Shown: positions 1-9,311, counted from the first letter of the stretch. The stretch is 64,000 nucleotides of DNA from Gammaproteobacteria bacterium (GCA_020849475.1 JADLGE010000057.1:1-64000), one strand, 5' to 3'. The notes: a model not told the origin generated them from the sequence alone. Numbers and translations: made by a program.

Positions 1-168
1 CAGGCGTCCTGGTTGCAGGGCCTGCAAGTGGCGGGCGCCGCGCTCGCGTGGTCAGGACTCTATGTACTGCGCGCCTTGACTGAAGAAGATCATCTGCGCT
101 CAGTCGACGACGGCTACGCGAAATATTGCGACACAGTTCGCTTTCGCTTTGTACCGGGCTTGATCTGA
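1..168 (+). CDS. isoprenylcysteine carboxyl methyltransferase-like protein, C-terminal fragment
   Basis: Frame 1 is open from the window edge to a TGA at 166-168, giving the last 55 residues of a protein. The end pattern (L-x-x-E-x-x-L, then Y-x-x-Y, then VRFRFVPGL) resembles the C-terminus of ICMT/phospholipid-methyltransferase-type membrane proteins, where the ER/EE-x-x-L, Y-x-x-Y and R-x-R-x-x-P-G residues close the SAM pocket. The start and membrane segments lie outside the window, so the assignment rests on this tail alone. Nearest alternative: another small membrane methyltransferase of the same fold. Confidence 0.5.
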   Translation, partial: QASWLQGLQVAGAALAWSGLYVLRALTEEDHLRSVDDGYAKYCDTVRFRFVPGLI

Positions 169-383
169 TTTGACGTGAATTGACAATGCGCGCGGGGGGA
201 ATGTGCGCGTCTATCGAAGCGACCCGCGGTCATTCTTGTGACGAGAGTCCGCATTGCGGCGCCGCTTGGCCGCGATTGTCGTGACGGCCATCTCAAGTCA
301 ACCAACATTGCAAAATTTTGTGTACAGCCAGCGCACCGCGAGCCGCTAGCGCTCGCACTGTGTCTCATTAAAAGGTGTTCAGC

Positions 384-2144
384 ATGGCTTTCAGAATCTC
401 ACACGCGCAGCAATGGATGGCGATAAGTGCGTTTGCATTGGTTGTCAATTCATCTGTGCAGGCTGCGCCGCCGCCGTTCGCGGCCGGCCGGATTCTGGTG
501 AAGCCCGCAGCCGGTTTGAGTGACGCGCGCTTCGCGGACATCCTGCAGCGGGCCAACGGCCACGGCCCGAGCAAACTGCGCGGTCTCGATGTCGCCCTTG
601 TGCAGGTGACCAAGGGCAATGAAAAGGCCGCCGTCGCCGCGCTGAAGAACAATCCCAATATCGCGTTTGCGGAACTCGACGCCCTGGTCGCGCCTGACGC
701 CACCGCCAACGATCCCTTGCTGGCATCGCAGTGGCACCTCGCCAAGATCGGCGCGACGTCCGCGTGGGACGTCACGCAAGGCACCGGTGTCACCGTCGCC
801 GTGCTCGACTCCGGCGTCTACGCGGAGCACCCCGATCTGCAGGGCAAAATCGTGGTCGGTCGCAATGTGGTGGCCGGCACCGTCAATCCGCTCGATACCA
901 GCGACGTGGTCGGCCACGGCACCTGGGTGACGGGCGTCATCACTGAAACGGTCAACAACGGCATCGGTGGCGCGTCGACCGCGCCGGGCACGCAGGTCAT
1001 GCCCATCCGCATCACCGACCGCAGCGACGGCTATGCCTATTTCAGCGACATGGCGAGTGGCATCACCTGGGCCGCCGATCATGGCGCGCGGGTCGCGAAC
1101 CTGAGTTACAGCGGCGCCGCCGGCTCGGCGGCGGTGGCCAGCGCCGCCAGCTACATGATGAGCAAGCAAGGCGTGGTGGTGGTGGCAGCCGGCAACGACA
1201 ACATCGATTACGGCTATACCAACAGCAGCTATCTCTACGTCGCCGCGGCCACCGACGCCAACGACGCCAAGGCGAGTTTTTCGAGCTTCGGCAGTTTCGT
1301 CGACATCGCCGCGCCCGGCACCTACATCTACACCACCAATCGCAGCGGCACCTACAGCACCGTGCAAGGCACTTCGTTCGCAACACCGAACGTGGCCGGC
1401 GTCGCGGCCATGGTGATGTCCGCCAATCCCTTGCTGAAGGCCACCGACGTGTTGTCGGTGATCTCGAGCACCGCGGTCGATCTCGGCACAGCCGGTTGGG
1501 ATGCGAACTTCGGCAACGGGCGAGTAAATGAACTCGCCGCCGTGCAGAAGGCCGTGACCTACCAGGTAATGGACAGCACAGCGCCCATTACCAGCATCGT
1601 GTCGCCGCTCGGCGGCAGCAAGCTCAGCGGTCTCGCGACGGTCAGCGTCAGCGCGTCGGACGCTTCGGGCGTGAAAGCAGTGACACTGCTCGTCAACGGC
1701 GCGCCGCTGGCGTCGTCAACGACCGCCATCAATAACGTCTATACCTTCTCGTGGGATACCAGCAAGGTCGTGGACGGCGGCTATAAGCTGACGGCCTCCG
1801 CCGTCGATAACGTCGGCAACAGTGTCACCACCGCGGCGACCTCGGTGCAGGTCAGCAACGCGCCGCCGGACACCACCGCACCGACGGTCACCATCAGCAC
1901 GCCGACGCTCGGCCAGAAGATCAGCACCACCGCGAGTATTGCGGCCTCGGCCAAGGACAACGTCGCGGTCAAGCAGATCAGCGTGCAGGGCGACGGCAAG
2001 CTGCTGTGCACCGGCACCGCCAGCGTGTCGTGCTCGTGGAACCTGCGCAAGGCCGCCAGTGGCAGCACCCACACTGTCAAGGTCACGGCGCTGGATACGG
2101 CGGGCAACAGCACCAGCGCCTCGGTCAGCATCATCAAGCAGTAA
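384..2144 (+). CDS. secreted subtilisin-like (S8) serine protease with Ig-like C-terminal domains
   Basis: An exported S8 peptidase of 586 residues. From the ATG at 384 it has a signal peptide (hydrophobic stretch ending SSVQA about residue 27), an I9-like propeptide (about 35-105) and the peptidase domain. Asp142 (VAVLDSG), His178 (GHGTWVTG) and Ser331 (GTSFATPNVAG) form the triad, with the oxyanion Asn in AAGND. After about residue 395 come two beta-sandwich repeats starting 'DSTAPITSI' and 'DTTAPTVTI', typical of Ig-like modules in secreted proteases. A GTG at 375 is also in frame, but AAAAGG at 370-375 is well spaced for the ATG at 384. It is transcribed alone and followed by a hairpin terminator. 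Substrate unknown. Confidence 0.93.
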   Translation: MAFRISHAQQWMAISAFALVVNSSVQAAPPPFAAGRILVKPAAGLSDARFADILQRANGHGPSKLRGLDVALVQVTKGNEKAAVAALKNNPNIAFAELDALVAPDATANDPLLASQWHLAKIGATSAWDVTQGTGVTVAVLDSGVYAEHPDLQGKIVVGRNVVAGTVNPLDTSDVVGHGTWVTGVITETVNNGIGGASTAPGTQVMPIRITDRSDGYAYFSDMASGITWAADHGARVANLSYSGAAGSAAVASAASYMMSKQGVVVVAAGNDNIDYGYTNSSYLYVAAATDANDAKASFSSFGSFVDIAAPGTYIYTTNRSGTYSTVQGTSFATPNVAGVAAMVMSANPLLKATDVLSVISSTAVDLGTAGWDANFGNGRVNELAAVQKAVTYQVMDSTAPITSIVSPLGGSKLSGLATVSVSASDASGVKAVTLLVNGAPLASSTTAINNVYTFSWDTSKVVDGGYKLTASAVDNVGNSVTTAATSVQVSNAPPDTTAPTVTISTPTLGQKISTTASIAASAKDNVAVKQISVQGDGKLLCTGTASVSCSWNLRKAASGSTHTVKVTALDTAGNSTSASVSIIKQ

Positions 2145-2151
2145 CAGCGCG

Positions 2152-2196
2152 AGCCGGCTGTCGCGCGCAAGGCGCGGCAGCCGGCTTTCTTCTCTT
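2152..2196 (+). terminator. intrinsic terminator of the protease gene
   Basis: AGCCGGCTGTCGCGC and GGCGCGGCAGCCGGCT pair almost perfectly around a short loop, 8 bases after the protease stop codon, and are followed by a pyrimidine-rich TTTCTTCTCTTC tract. Confidence 0.75.
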
Positions 2197-2210
2197 CGAA
2201 TGCGCGCCTG

Positions 2211-2369
2211 GCAGCCTGTCGGACTTAGGACGAATCGGCTGCGGTGATGGGATAGCGGTCCATATGTGCGCGCCTTCTCGTTTGAGCCCCACTATTCGCC
2301 TCGAATGCGCACACATCTGTCCTCGCTTTCCCACCACCTCGCGACGATTCCCTAAGTCCGACAGGCTGC
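2211..2369. mobile_element. MITE-like element with 19-bp perfect terminal inverted repeats
   Basis: GCAGCCTGTCGGACTTAGG at 2211-2229 recurs as its exact reverse complement at 2351-2369, so a 159-bp segment has transposon-like ends and no convincing ORF inside. The sequence just inside each arm is also related (ACGAATCG against GAATCGTCGC). The right end covers the first base of the convergent CoA-transferase stop codon (TAG, 2369-2371). No target-site duplication is evident by eye and no transposase is nearby. It could instead be a long-stem intergenic repeat. Confidence 0.5.
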
Positions 2370-3550
2370 TAGCGCACTACGCCACTCTCGATCAAAGCAG
2401 CAATGCTGTCGGCCGCGTGCCCGAAGCGCGCCAGCACGGCCTCACTGTGTTCACCGATACGCGGCGGCGCACTGCGCACCGCGCCCGGCGTGCGACTCAA
2501 CTTGATGGCGATGCCCGGGCCGCGATAACCCTCGAACTCCACGCACATCTCGCGCTCGCGGGTGTGATCGAGCGCCAGCGCCTGTTCGACCGTCAGCACC
2601 GGCGCGCACGGCACACCGATACTCATCAGCCGCTCGAACAACTGCATGCCGTCGCGCGTTGCGAGCAGTTCAATCAGGCGCGGCCGCAGGCTGTCGCGAT
2701 GAGTCACGCGGTCGCGGTTCTTTCGGTAGCGCGGGTCGTCACACAGTGCCGGCTCGCCGAGTTCCGCGCACAGTGTGCCGAACTGGCGATCATTGCCGAC
2801 CGCGAGGAACAGCGGCACGGTGCCGGTCGGAAACAAGTCATAGGGCACGATGTTGGGATGACCATTGCCGGTGCGCGGCGCTTGACCGCCGTGCATGACA
2901 TTCGATACATGCGGATGCAATAACGCGATGGCAGTGTCGTAGAGCGTCGCTTCCAGGCGTTGGCCCTTGCCCGAGCGCTGGCGTTCGAGCAGCGCCAGCG
3001 TAATGCCGAGCGCGGCGTACATGCCGGTGGCGGTGTCGACCAGCGGCATGCCGACACGCGTCGCGCCACCGGCAGGTTCACCGTTGACACTCATGATGCC
3101 GGACATCGCCTGCAGCGCCGCGTCATAGCCCGGCAGGCCGCCGAACTCGCCGCTTTCGCCAAAGCCCGAGATGCGACAGTGCACGAGGCGCGGAAAGCGC
3201 TGCGCCATTTCATCGAAATCATTGATGCCCCACTTGCGCCAGGTACTCATCTTGAAGTTCTCGATGAACACATCCGCGTGTTCGAGCAACGAGAACAACA
3301 CCGCGATGCCTTCGGCGCGCGACAGGTCCAGCGCCAGATCCTGCTTGTTGCGATTCAGGCCGAGAAAATACGGCGCCACACCATCGATGAACGGTGGCCC
3401 GTAACCACGCGTGTCGTCGCCTTCAAAGGATTCGACCTTGATGACCTCAGCGCCATGATCGCCGAGCAATTGGCCGGAAAAAGGCCCGGCCAGCACCCGC
3501 GACGCGTCGATGACGACCGTGCCGGAAAGACATCCAGGGGAGAGTTTCAT
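2369..3550 (-). CDS. CaiB/BaiF family (class III) CoA-transferase
   Basis: Class III CoA-transferases move CoA between carboxylic acids in the cytosol, often activating a catabolic substrate. The protein (393 residues from the Met at 3550; an upstream Met at 3574 adds 8) shows the family signature early: DASRVLAGPFSGQLLGDHGAEVIKVE, then GDDTRGYGPPF, LNRNKQDLALDL and the FIENFKMSTW block. An Asp in 'GLPGYDAALQAMSGIM' matches the catalytic Asp region. Length is normal. The 3550 start fits the family N-terminus best, though no strong ribosome site is visible. It is divergent from the epoxide hydrolase gene. The substrate cannot be read from the sequence. Confidence 0.9.
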   Translation of the reverse strand: MKLSPGCLSGTVVIDASRVLAGPFSGQLLGDHGAEVIKVESFEGDDTRGYGPPFIDGVAPYFLGLNRNKQDLALDLSRAEGIAVLFSLLEHADVFIENFKMSTWRKWGINDFDEMAQRFPRLVHCRISGFGESGEFGGLPGYDAALQAMSGIMSVNGEPAGGATRVGMPLVDTATGMYAALGITLALLERQRSGKGQRLEATLYDTAIALLHPHVSNVMHGGQAPRTGNGHPNIVPYDLFPTGTVPLFLAVGNDRQFGTLCAELGEPALCDDPRYRKNRDRVTHRDSLRPRLIELLATRDGMQLFERLMSIGVPCAPVLTVEQALALDHTREREMCVEFEGYRGPGIAIKLSRTPGAVRSAPPRIGEHSEAVLARFGHAADSIAALIESGVVR

Positions 3551-3672
3551 GGGGGACACCGTGTCGTGAATCATCGGTCGTAGTGTGCCAAATTTCGCCG
3601 CCCAGGAAACCTTGCGCGCAGCCTGTCAGGCATGTCACCTTGACGACCGCAGCCTTGTTTCCGGAGCGCCCC

Positions 3673-4842
3673 ATGAGCAACATCACGCCTTTCCGTGTCG
3701 AGGTATCCGACGCAGAACTCGACGACCTGCGCGCACGCCTGCGGCGCACGCGCCTCGCGCCGGAGTTCGCTAACGACGACTGGCGTTATGGCACCCACGG
3801 CCCCTACCTGAAGGAATTTCTGCACTACTGGGAACACGACTACGACTGGCGCAAGCATGAGGCTGCCATCAATGCCCAGCCGCAGTTCATGACGCGCATC
3901 GATAACATCCCCATTCACTTCATCCACGCCAAGGGCAAGGGCCCCAGGCCAATACCCCTGATCCTGAGCCACGGCTGGCCGTGGACGTTCTGGGACTGGC
4001 ACAAGCTCATCGGCCCGCTCACCGACCCGGCCGCCCATGGCGGCGATGCCGCCGACGCTTTCGATGTGGTCGTGCCGTCTTTGCCGGGCTTCGCCTATTC
4101 CACTCCGCTCACCACCACCGGCATCAATTTCTGGCGCACCGCCGACCTGTGGGTCACGCTCATGCGCGAGGTGCTCGGCTACGACAAATTCGCCGCCGGC
4201 GGTGGCGACTGGGGCGCTCTCCTGACGACACAACTCGGCCATCGCCATGCCGAGCACCTGATCGGCATCTACCTGCACTTGATGGCGCCACTCGACATCT
4301 TCAATGCGCCATTTCCCGGTGCGGAGTTGTTCACGCCCGAAGAAGCCGAATGGCAACAGCGCAACGAGAAATTCTTCACGCGTGAATCGGGCTACTCGGC
4401 CATCCAGTCGACCAAGCCCCAGACCGTGGCGTTTGCACTCAACGATTCACCGGCCGGCCTCGCCGCGTGGATCATCGAGAAACGCCGCACCTGGAGCGAC
4501 TGCGGTGGCGATGTCGAGCGCCGCTTCAGCAAGGACGACCTCGCCACCACGCTCACCATCTATTGGATGACCCAGTGCTATGGCAGCTCGGCGCGCTACT
4601 ACTACGAGTGCGTGAACAATCCGTGGCGGCCGAGTCATGATCGTAAGCCAGTGGTGGAAGCACCTACCGGCGTCGGCGTGTTCCCGCGCGAAGTGGTGAT
4701 GCTGCCGCGCCGCTGGGCCGAGCAGTACTACAACTTGCAGCACTGGACGCAAATGAAATCCGGCGGTCATTTCGCGCCGATGGAAGAACCGCAGGCGCTC
4801 ATCGACGACCTCCGCGCGTTTTATCGGGGTCTGCGCAGATGA
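3673..4842 (+). CDS. epoxide hydrolase (EHN-type alpha/beta hydrolase)
   Basis: Soluble alpha/beta hydrolase of 389 residues with the N-terminal EHN domain (ITPFRVEVSDAELDDLRARL) typical of microsomal/juvenile-hormone-type epoxide hydrolases, which hydrolyse epoxides to diols. Visible elements: SHGWPWTFWDW (oxyanion HGWP motif), the nucleophile Asp179 in GGGDWGA, and His in the C-terminal SGGHFAPMEEP motif. The Met at 3673 has GGAG at 3663-3666 upstream; the frame is open further upstream but without family similarity. It is followed by a palindromic repeat and then the linalool dehydratase-like gene on the same strand, so a role in terpenoid or alicyclic epoxide metabolism is plausible but inferred. 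Confidence 0.9.
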   Translation: MSNITPFRVEVSDAELDDLRARLRRTRLAPEFANDDWRYGTHGPYLKEFLHYWEHDYDWRKHEAAINAQPQFMTRIDNIPIHFIHAKGKGPRPIPLILSHGWPWTFWDWHKLIGPLTDPAAHGGDAADAFDVVVPSLPGFAYSTPLTTTGINFWRTADLWVTLMREVLGYDKFAAGGGDWGALLTTQLGHRHAEHLIGIYLHLMAPLDIFNAPFPGAELFTPEEAEWQQRNEKFFTRESGYSAIQSTKPQTVAFALNDSPAGLAAWIIEKRRTWSDCGGDVERRFSKDDLATTLTIYWMTQCYGSSARYYYECVNNPWRPSHDRKPVVEAPTGVGVFPREVVMLPRRWAEQYYNLQHWTQMKSGGHFAPMEEPQALIDDLRAFYRGLRR

Positions 4843-4856
4843 TGCGTAATGATTTC

Positions 4857-4882
4857 GTAGGTGCGAATGAATTCGCACCTAC
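4857..4882. repeat. short palindromic repeat, family A (GTAGGTGCGAAT arms)
   Basis: A perfect 26-bp palindrome: GTAGGTGCGAAT, then GA, then ATTCGCACCTAC. It lies 14 bases after the epoxide hydrolase stop. Related copies occur at 19290, 24431, 33763 and 43812. It could act as a transcript-end hairpin. Confidence 0.8.
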
Positions 4883-4980
4883 CGTTCACGACCATGCGCC
4901 GACTCAGGAGATGACCCACCCCTGCCCGCTGGTCTAGACTCCGGTCAAACAACAAAGCCAGCAATCCACAGGGGGAGCCG

Positions 4981-6924
4981 ATGTCGACGCTCGATCATGA
5001 AGTCCTTGGCGAAACGAAACTGTTTCGCCCGGCCAACCAAGGCCCGGTGACGGCCGCGCGCCATCGTCGCAATCTCATGTGCTATGCACTGGTGTGCGCC
5101 CTGGGCCTGCTGCCGACCCTGCTCGGCGCCAGCGCCGGCTGGCGTGCGTTTGGCCTCGGTCTCATGGTGCCGGGCGGCGGCTTCGTTGCGGCGCTCGGCA
5201 TCGGCGGCGTGCTGGCCCTGGGCGCGACGCTCGCCCTGTTGTACCTGTCGCTCGTGACGTGGTTCTGGAACGGCATGATAGTCGCGCCCGTCGCCGTGTG
5301 GCTGGGCTCGGCCTGGATGGCCGGCGCCATGGCTGGCGAGTCGAGCTCCATGCTCGGCCTGCCGGCGACCGTGGCCACCATCGCCGCGATTTATTACTTT
5401 CGCCAACGCTCCCTCACGCGCCAACGCGCGGCCGATGAAGCACGTCTCATCGCACGCCAGGCATTCTTTGGCGATTCCCTCGCCGAAGTCACGGTCAGCG
5501 CCGCGGCCGAGCCCGTGACCGGCACACGCGAACTCTCGCCGCGCGATCTCGAAGCGCTGCGCTATGCCTTCGATCGTGCGCTGCAGCCAGTCGGTGAATT
5601 CAAGGGCTACACCATCATCGACCAATTCCAGCCGGCGGCGCTGCGTTATCAAATAAATCATCTCGGCTATGCGCTCGGCATGATGCAATGCCATTACACG
5701 CCGAGCTTTCACGGCTATCTCTCCCAGGCGCAGCGCAATCTCATCGACACTTACCGCGTCAAGCGGGTGTGGGATTACTGGGTGCTGGAGTCGATGTGGG
5801 GGCATCTCAATTTCAGCAATTTCGATCCAGCCGCCAAGGACAACATCATGTTGACCGGCTACTACGGCATGCAGGTCAATCAATACATGCTGGCGAGCGG
5901 CGACCGTCGCTATGCCGGGCCCGGCAGCCTGACCTTTCGTCTGAACGAGCAAACCGCGTATGCGCACGACGCGCACACCTTGGTCGATTCCATCCGCATG
6001 AATCACGCGCGTTCGGATTTCTGCCTGTTTGCCTGCGAGCCGAACTGGGTCTACCCGGTGTGCAATATGTACGGCATGTCGGCGCTCGCGAGTCACGACC
6101 GCCTGTTCGGCACCAATTACTGCGCCAGCATCCTGCCGCGCTGGATGGACGCGCTGCGCAGCGAATTCACCGACGCCAAGGGCACCATCATCGGCCTGCG
6201 CTCTTATCTCACCGGTCATGAGCTGCCGTTGTTCGCCGGCGAAGCGGGCGTCGCGCATTTCGCCAACATCTTTTCGACCACCCTCGGTCGACGGCTGTGG
6301 GCGGTGGGACGCAAGGAATTGTCGTTCTGCCTCGCGCCCGACGGTGAAGGCGGTCAGCGCCTCACCATTCCGCGCGAAGCCTTGAGCTTCATCGACACCA
6401 TCGACGTCGGCAATTACCGGCGCGGCATGTTGTTCGCGTACGCGGCCGTTGCCATGGCCAGTCGCGAGTTCGGTGACAACGAACTGGCCGAAGCCGCCAT
6501 CCGCTCGATGGAACTCGACTGCGGTCCGGCGCTGGACAACGGCGCCTTGTATTACGAACGCGGCTCAGGACTCGCCACGCTGTGGGCACTGGAAGCGCGC
6601 ATCATGCGCACCGGCGACTTCCACAACAGTTTCGTGGTGGGACCGCCGGCCAGCGTGTTCACGGGCCCGCTACTGGCCGACGCGCGTTATCCCGAAGTAC
6701 TGGTGGCAAAAGCCTTCAGCCATGGCGAGGATCTCGAACTGGTGCTGTATCCGGGCAAGCAGAGCGGTGTGCAGAATCTGGGCTTCGAGCGCCTGCGCCC
6801 GGGTCAGCGTTACGCGGTGGAAGGCATCGAGAACACCAGCGTGACCGCCGATGCGCAAGGCCGCGCGTCGCTGGCGGTGAACCTCTCCGGCCGCACCGCC
6901 CTGCGCCTGACGCCCAGTCACTGA
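4981..6924 (+). CDS. membrane-anchored linalool dehydratase/isomerase-like protein
   Basis: 647 residues behind a GGGGGAG ribosome site. Residues about 30-145 hold three or four hydrophobic segments. The region from about 200 to 560 resembles the linalool dehydratase/isomerase fold of Castellaniella defragrans, which interconverts linalool, geraniol and myrcene. Alignable blocks are [33 protein letters not shown], and DRLFGTNY followed by the WMDAL block. The two active-site cysteines keep their exact spacing (Cys352 and Cys361; C-E-P-x6-C). Where the known enzyme has a catalytic His in a KGH block, this protein has Tyr294. The C-terminal 80 residues look like a beta extension. The characterised enzyme is periplasmic and has no membrane anchor. 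Substrate and reaction here are open. The gene follows an epoxide hydrolase gene. Confidence 0.75.
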   Translation: MSTLDHEVLGETKLFRPANQGPVTAARHRRNLMCYALVCALGLLPTLLGASAGWRAFGLGLMVPGGGFVAALGIGGVLALGATLALLYLSLVTWFWNGMIVAPVAVWLGSAWMAGAMAGESSSMLGLPATVATIAAIYYFRQRSLTRQRAADEARLIARQAFFGDSLAEVTVSAAAEPVTGTRELSPRDLEALRYAFDRALQPVGEFKGYTIIDQFQPAALRYQINHLGYALGMMQCHYTPSFHGYLSQAQRNLIDTYRVKRVWDYWVLESMWGHLNFSNFDPAAKDNIMLTGYYGMQVNQYMLASGDRRYAGPGSLTFRLNEQTAYAHDAHTLVDSIRMNHARSDFCLFACEPNWVYPVCNMYGMSALASHDRLFGTNYCASILPRWMDALRSEFTDAKGTIIGLRSYLTGHELPLFAGEAGVAHFANIFSTTLGRRLWAVGRKELSFCLAPDGEGGQRLTIPREALSFIDTIDVGNYRRGMLFAYAAVAMASREFGDNELAEAAIRSMELDCGPALDNGALYYERGSGLATLWALEARIMRTGDFHNSFVVGPPASVFTGPLLADARYPEVLVAKAFSHGEDLELVLYPGKQSGVQNLGFERLRPGQRYAVEGIENTSVTADAQGRASLAVNLSGRTALRLTPSH

Positions 6925-6934
6925 CAGGCAATGC

Positions 6935-6970
6935 AGACATCGAGCGCCGCCAGGGCGGCGCTCGATGTCT
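6935..6970. terminator. bidirectional hairpin terminator
   Basis: AGACATCGAGCGCCGCC and its exact complement GGCGGCGCTCGATGTCT form a 17-bp stem with a minimal loop, 10 bases after the stop of the linalool dehydratase-like gene and between two convergent genes. No T-tract follows on the plus strand. Confidence 0.7.
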
Positions 6971-6987
6971 GGCACTCATTACATCCC

Positions 6988-7437
6988 TTAAGACGTTGCC
7001 TGCTGGGCGTCGTACAAAGCGGCGAAATCTTCGAAGCCTATCTTGCCGACGATTGCCCCGGTCTCGTCCAGCACGTCGAACATGTCGTCACTGCCATTGC
7101 CGCGAATGTTGTAAGTGACGATGCAATCGACATCACCGGCGCCTTCGCTGTGCACGCCGCCCGGCGCGCCGATGGTATAGCTGCCGGTCTTGCGCACTTC
7201 TTTCAGGCTGCCGTCGAGTTCATAAATGCGGTGCTCACCCTGCACGACGAAGATGCGGGTCTCGGCCAGGTGACGATGATTGAAAATCACGCCCTTGGCG
7301 TGAAACTTCACCATGAAGTCGACAATCTTGTTCGGCCGGTCGATGGCCAGCATGGCGAGTTCCAGATGTTTGAAGTCGCCGAGCGGAAACCAGCGGATAT
7401 TGCTTTGATCAAACGCGTATTGAGGAGCAGCGGGCAT
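6988..7437 (-). CDS. cupin-domain protein (ChrR/dihydroxyacetophenone dioxygenase-like)
   Basis: A small cytosolic single-cupin protein of 149 residues. The first cupin motif is clear (FNHRHLAETRIFVVQGEHR: H-x-H, then E, then G), which would bind a divalent metal. The second half (APGGVHSEGAGD) supplies another His. The closest remembered families are the ChrR-like cupins and 2,4'-dihydroxyacetophenone/acetylacetone dioxygenases, which cleave C-C bonds with Fe(II). The Met at 7437 has GGAG upstream; the open frame extends another 26 codons without cupin character. It converges with the linalool dehydratase-like gene. Enzyme or sensor cannot be decided from the sequence. Confidence 0.75.
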   Translation of the reverse strand: MPAAPQYAFDQSNIRWFPLGDFKHLELAMLAIDRPNKIVDFMVKFHAKGVIFNHRHLAETRIFVVQGEHRIYELDGSLKEVRKTGSYTIGAPGGVHSEGAGDVDCIVTYNIRGNGSDDMFDVLDETGAIVGKIGFEDFAALYDAQQATS

Positions 7438-7599
7438 GGAAGACTCCGTATCAGAAGGATGGGCTGGCGCCGTGACGGGCGCACCGAGCGCGCGCAACGC
7501 AGGTGGCATCACCACGCGGCCGCCCGCTCAATATAGCCGCTCGCGCGGCCAGCATGCTTTCGGCGCGTTCCAGCACGAAGTAGCGGAACGCCTCGACCA

Positions 7600-7954
7600 C
7601 CGGCCGCGACGCACGTTGACCGCTACCGGGCTCGGCGAAGCCTTCGAGCGCCTGACAGGCGGCGACAGTCTGCCGAGGAAAAAACCCGATGGCGCGGTAT
7701 TGACGCAACTGCTTGCCGAATTCGGCGTGGTCGCGCAGCATGCGGCCCATGTTGGTGATTCGCTCACCGACATGGAAGCGGCGCACAATGCCGGTGTCAG
7801 CGCGTGGGCGGTGCCCTGGGGCTACAACGCCGGACGCCCGATAGCCGACGCGCATCCCGTGAAAATCTTCCAACACTTGTCTGATATCGCCGATCACGTG
7901 CCGGCACTGCGCGCGCTCGGACTACATCGGGCGCGAAGCGCCACGAGGGAGTAA
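7600..7954 (+). pseudogene. phosphoglycolate phosphatase-like (HAD) gene, 5' half missing
   Basis: From about 7610 the reading frame encodes the C-terminal half of a Gph-type phosphatase: FERLTGGDSLPRKKPDG (conserved Lys of motif III), GVVAQHAAHVGDSLTDMEAA (motif IV, GDS-x-x-D), then AGVSAWAVPWGYNAGRPI. The N-terminal half with the nucleophile DxD and the cap domain is absent: upstream in frame the sequence loses all similarity and soon meets the divergent cupin gene at 7437. The remnant therefore cannot dephosphorylate. It ends 4 bases before the aldolase ATG, whose ribosome site lies within it. Confidence 0.75.
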
Positions 7955-7958
7955 CACC

Positions 7959-8999
7959 ATGGCCTTGACGGCACTGCGCCAGATTCTCGATCACGCCGCC
8001 GAACACAATTACGGCGTGCCGGCTTTCAACGTAAACAATCTCGAACAGATTCAAGCGATCATGGAAGCGGCGCATGCCACCCAGTCGCCCGTGATTCTGC
8101 AGGCCTCGGCCGGCGCGCGCAGCTATGCCGGTGAAGCTTTTCTGCGCCACATGGTGCTGGCGGCGGTCGAGACCTACCCCGACATTCCCATCGTGCTGCA
8201 CCAGGATCACGGCGCCTCGCCGGCCGTGTGTGTGCAGGCCATTCGCTCGGGCTTCACCAGCGTGATGATGGATGGCTCACTGCGTGAGGACGCCAAGACG
8301 CCCGCCAGCTACGAATACAACCTCGATGTCACGGCGCGGGTATGCGCCATGGCCCATGCCATCGGCGTATCGGTGGAAGGCGAACTCGGCTGCCTCGGTT
8401 CCCTGGAAAGCGGCCTTGCCGGTGAAGAAGACGGCGTCGGTGCTGACGGGCAATTGAGTCACGATCAACTCTTGACCGATCCCGCGCAGGCGCGTGATTT
8501 CGTCGCCCGCACCGGCGTCGATGCACTGGCCATCGCCATCGGCACCAGCCACGGCGCCTACAAGTTCAGCCGCGCGCCCACCGGCGATATCCTCGCCATT
8601 GCGCGTATCGCCGAGATTCACGCCGCCCTTCCCGACACCCACCTGGTCATGCACGGTTCGTCGAGCGTGCCGCAGGAGTGGCTGGAGATCATTCGTCGCT
8701 ACGGCGGCGACATCAAGGAAACCTATGGCGTGCCGGTGGAGGAGATCCAGCGCGGCATTGCCCACGGCGTGCGCAAGATAAACATCGATACCGACATCCG
8801 TCTCGCCATGACCGGCGCCATGCGCCAGTTATTCGCCGAGCAGCGCTCGGAATTCGATCCGCGCAAGGCGCTGACGGCGGCGCGCAAGGCCGCGCGCGGC
8901 ATTTGCGAGGCGCGCTTCGAAGCGTTCGGGTGCGCCGGCCACGCGGCACGCATCAAGCCTGCGCCTCTGGAGCAGATGGCGCGTCGCTACGCGGGATGA
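7959..8999 (+). CDS. fba: class II fructose-1,6-bisphosphate aldolase
   Basis: Zn-dependent aldolase of glycolysis, gluconeogenesis and the Calvin cycle (fructose-1,6-bisphosphate to DHAP plus glyceraldehyde-3-phosphate); 346 residues, cytosolic. Class II signatures are present: [21 protein letters not shown], the zinc His in [39 protein letters not shown] (His ligand), [10 protein letters not shown] and [10 protein letters not shown] (phosphate and catalytic loop). A GAGGGAG ribosome site precedes the ATG. The length and the [14 protein letters not shown] segment match the CbbA-like subtype of proteobacteria. It follows the phosphatase remnant directly. Confidence 0.96.
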   Translation: MALTALRQILDHAAEHNYGVPAFNVNNLEQIQAIMEAAHATQSPVILQASAGARSYAGEAFLRHMVLAAVETYPDIPIVLHQDHGASPAVCVQAIRSGFTSVMMDGSLREDAKTPASYEYNLDVTARVCAMAHAIGVSVEGELGCLGSLESGLAGEEDGVGADGQLSHDQLLTDPAQARDFVARTGVDALAIAIGTSHGAYKFSRAPTGDILAIARIAEIHAALPDTHLVMHGSSSVPQEWLEIIRRYGGDIKETYGVPVEEIQRGIAHGVRKINIDTDIRLAMTGAMRQLFAEQRSEFDPRKALTAARKAARGICEARFEAFGCAGHAARIKPAPLEQMARRYAG

Positions 9000-9043
9000 T
9001 CAAGGCGCACAAGAACGCTGATTAAGCGCGTCTCGTTGCAGGT

Positions 9044-9160
9044 GGCGCGGTGCAGTTGCGCGCGGGCGTGCGCGAACTCATGGCGGACTGTGAAGCGGCC
9101 GGCGTGACCCTGGCCCATGCCGCCGGCGTGCAGGTGGTGGCGGCCGGCCGTCGCAGGTAG
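9044..9160 (+). pseudogene. possible HAD-hydrolase (CbbY-like) fragment
   Basis: A 38-codon stretch reads VQLRAGVRELMADCEAAGV followed by TLAHAAG, reminiscent of the cap-to-core segment of CbbY/Gph phosphatases (LRPGV-x-x-L then AAG-x-x-LAIAT), before a TAG at 9158. No start codon or remaining domain accompanies it. The match is short and made by eye. The rest of the 9000-9300 interval has no recognisable gene. Confidence 0.3.
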
Positions 9161-9311
9161 CCGCCTGACGCTGGCGCAGCTCGAGCACTGGCAACAGGAC
9201 ACTTCGACGATGGCTTTGCGCACACCCCGAGGGCAAGCAGCCGTGATTTAATCTCCGTTGTCCTCGCACCGTGCGCAGGCGTCCGGAATTCAGACCAGTA
9301 GGGAGATGGAC

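Noticed and set aside
450-1367. 305-codon minus-strand ORF inside the protease gene
   Set aside because: Mirror frame of the subtilase with no recognisable domain.
4945-6258. 437-codon minus-strand ORF antisense to the linalool dehydratase-like gene
   Set aside because: Arg/Ala/His-rich, no motifs, a GC-driven shadow of a well-supported gene.
7451-7897. 148-codon minus-strand ORF
   Set aside because: Antisense to the phosphatase remnant, whose HAD motifs are clear; the minus frame has none.
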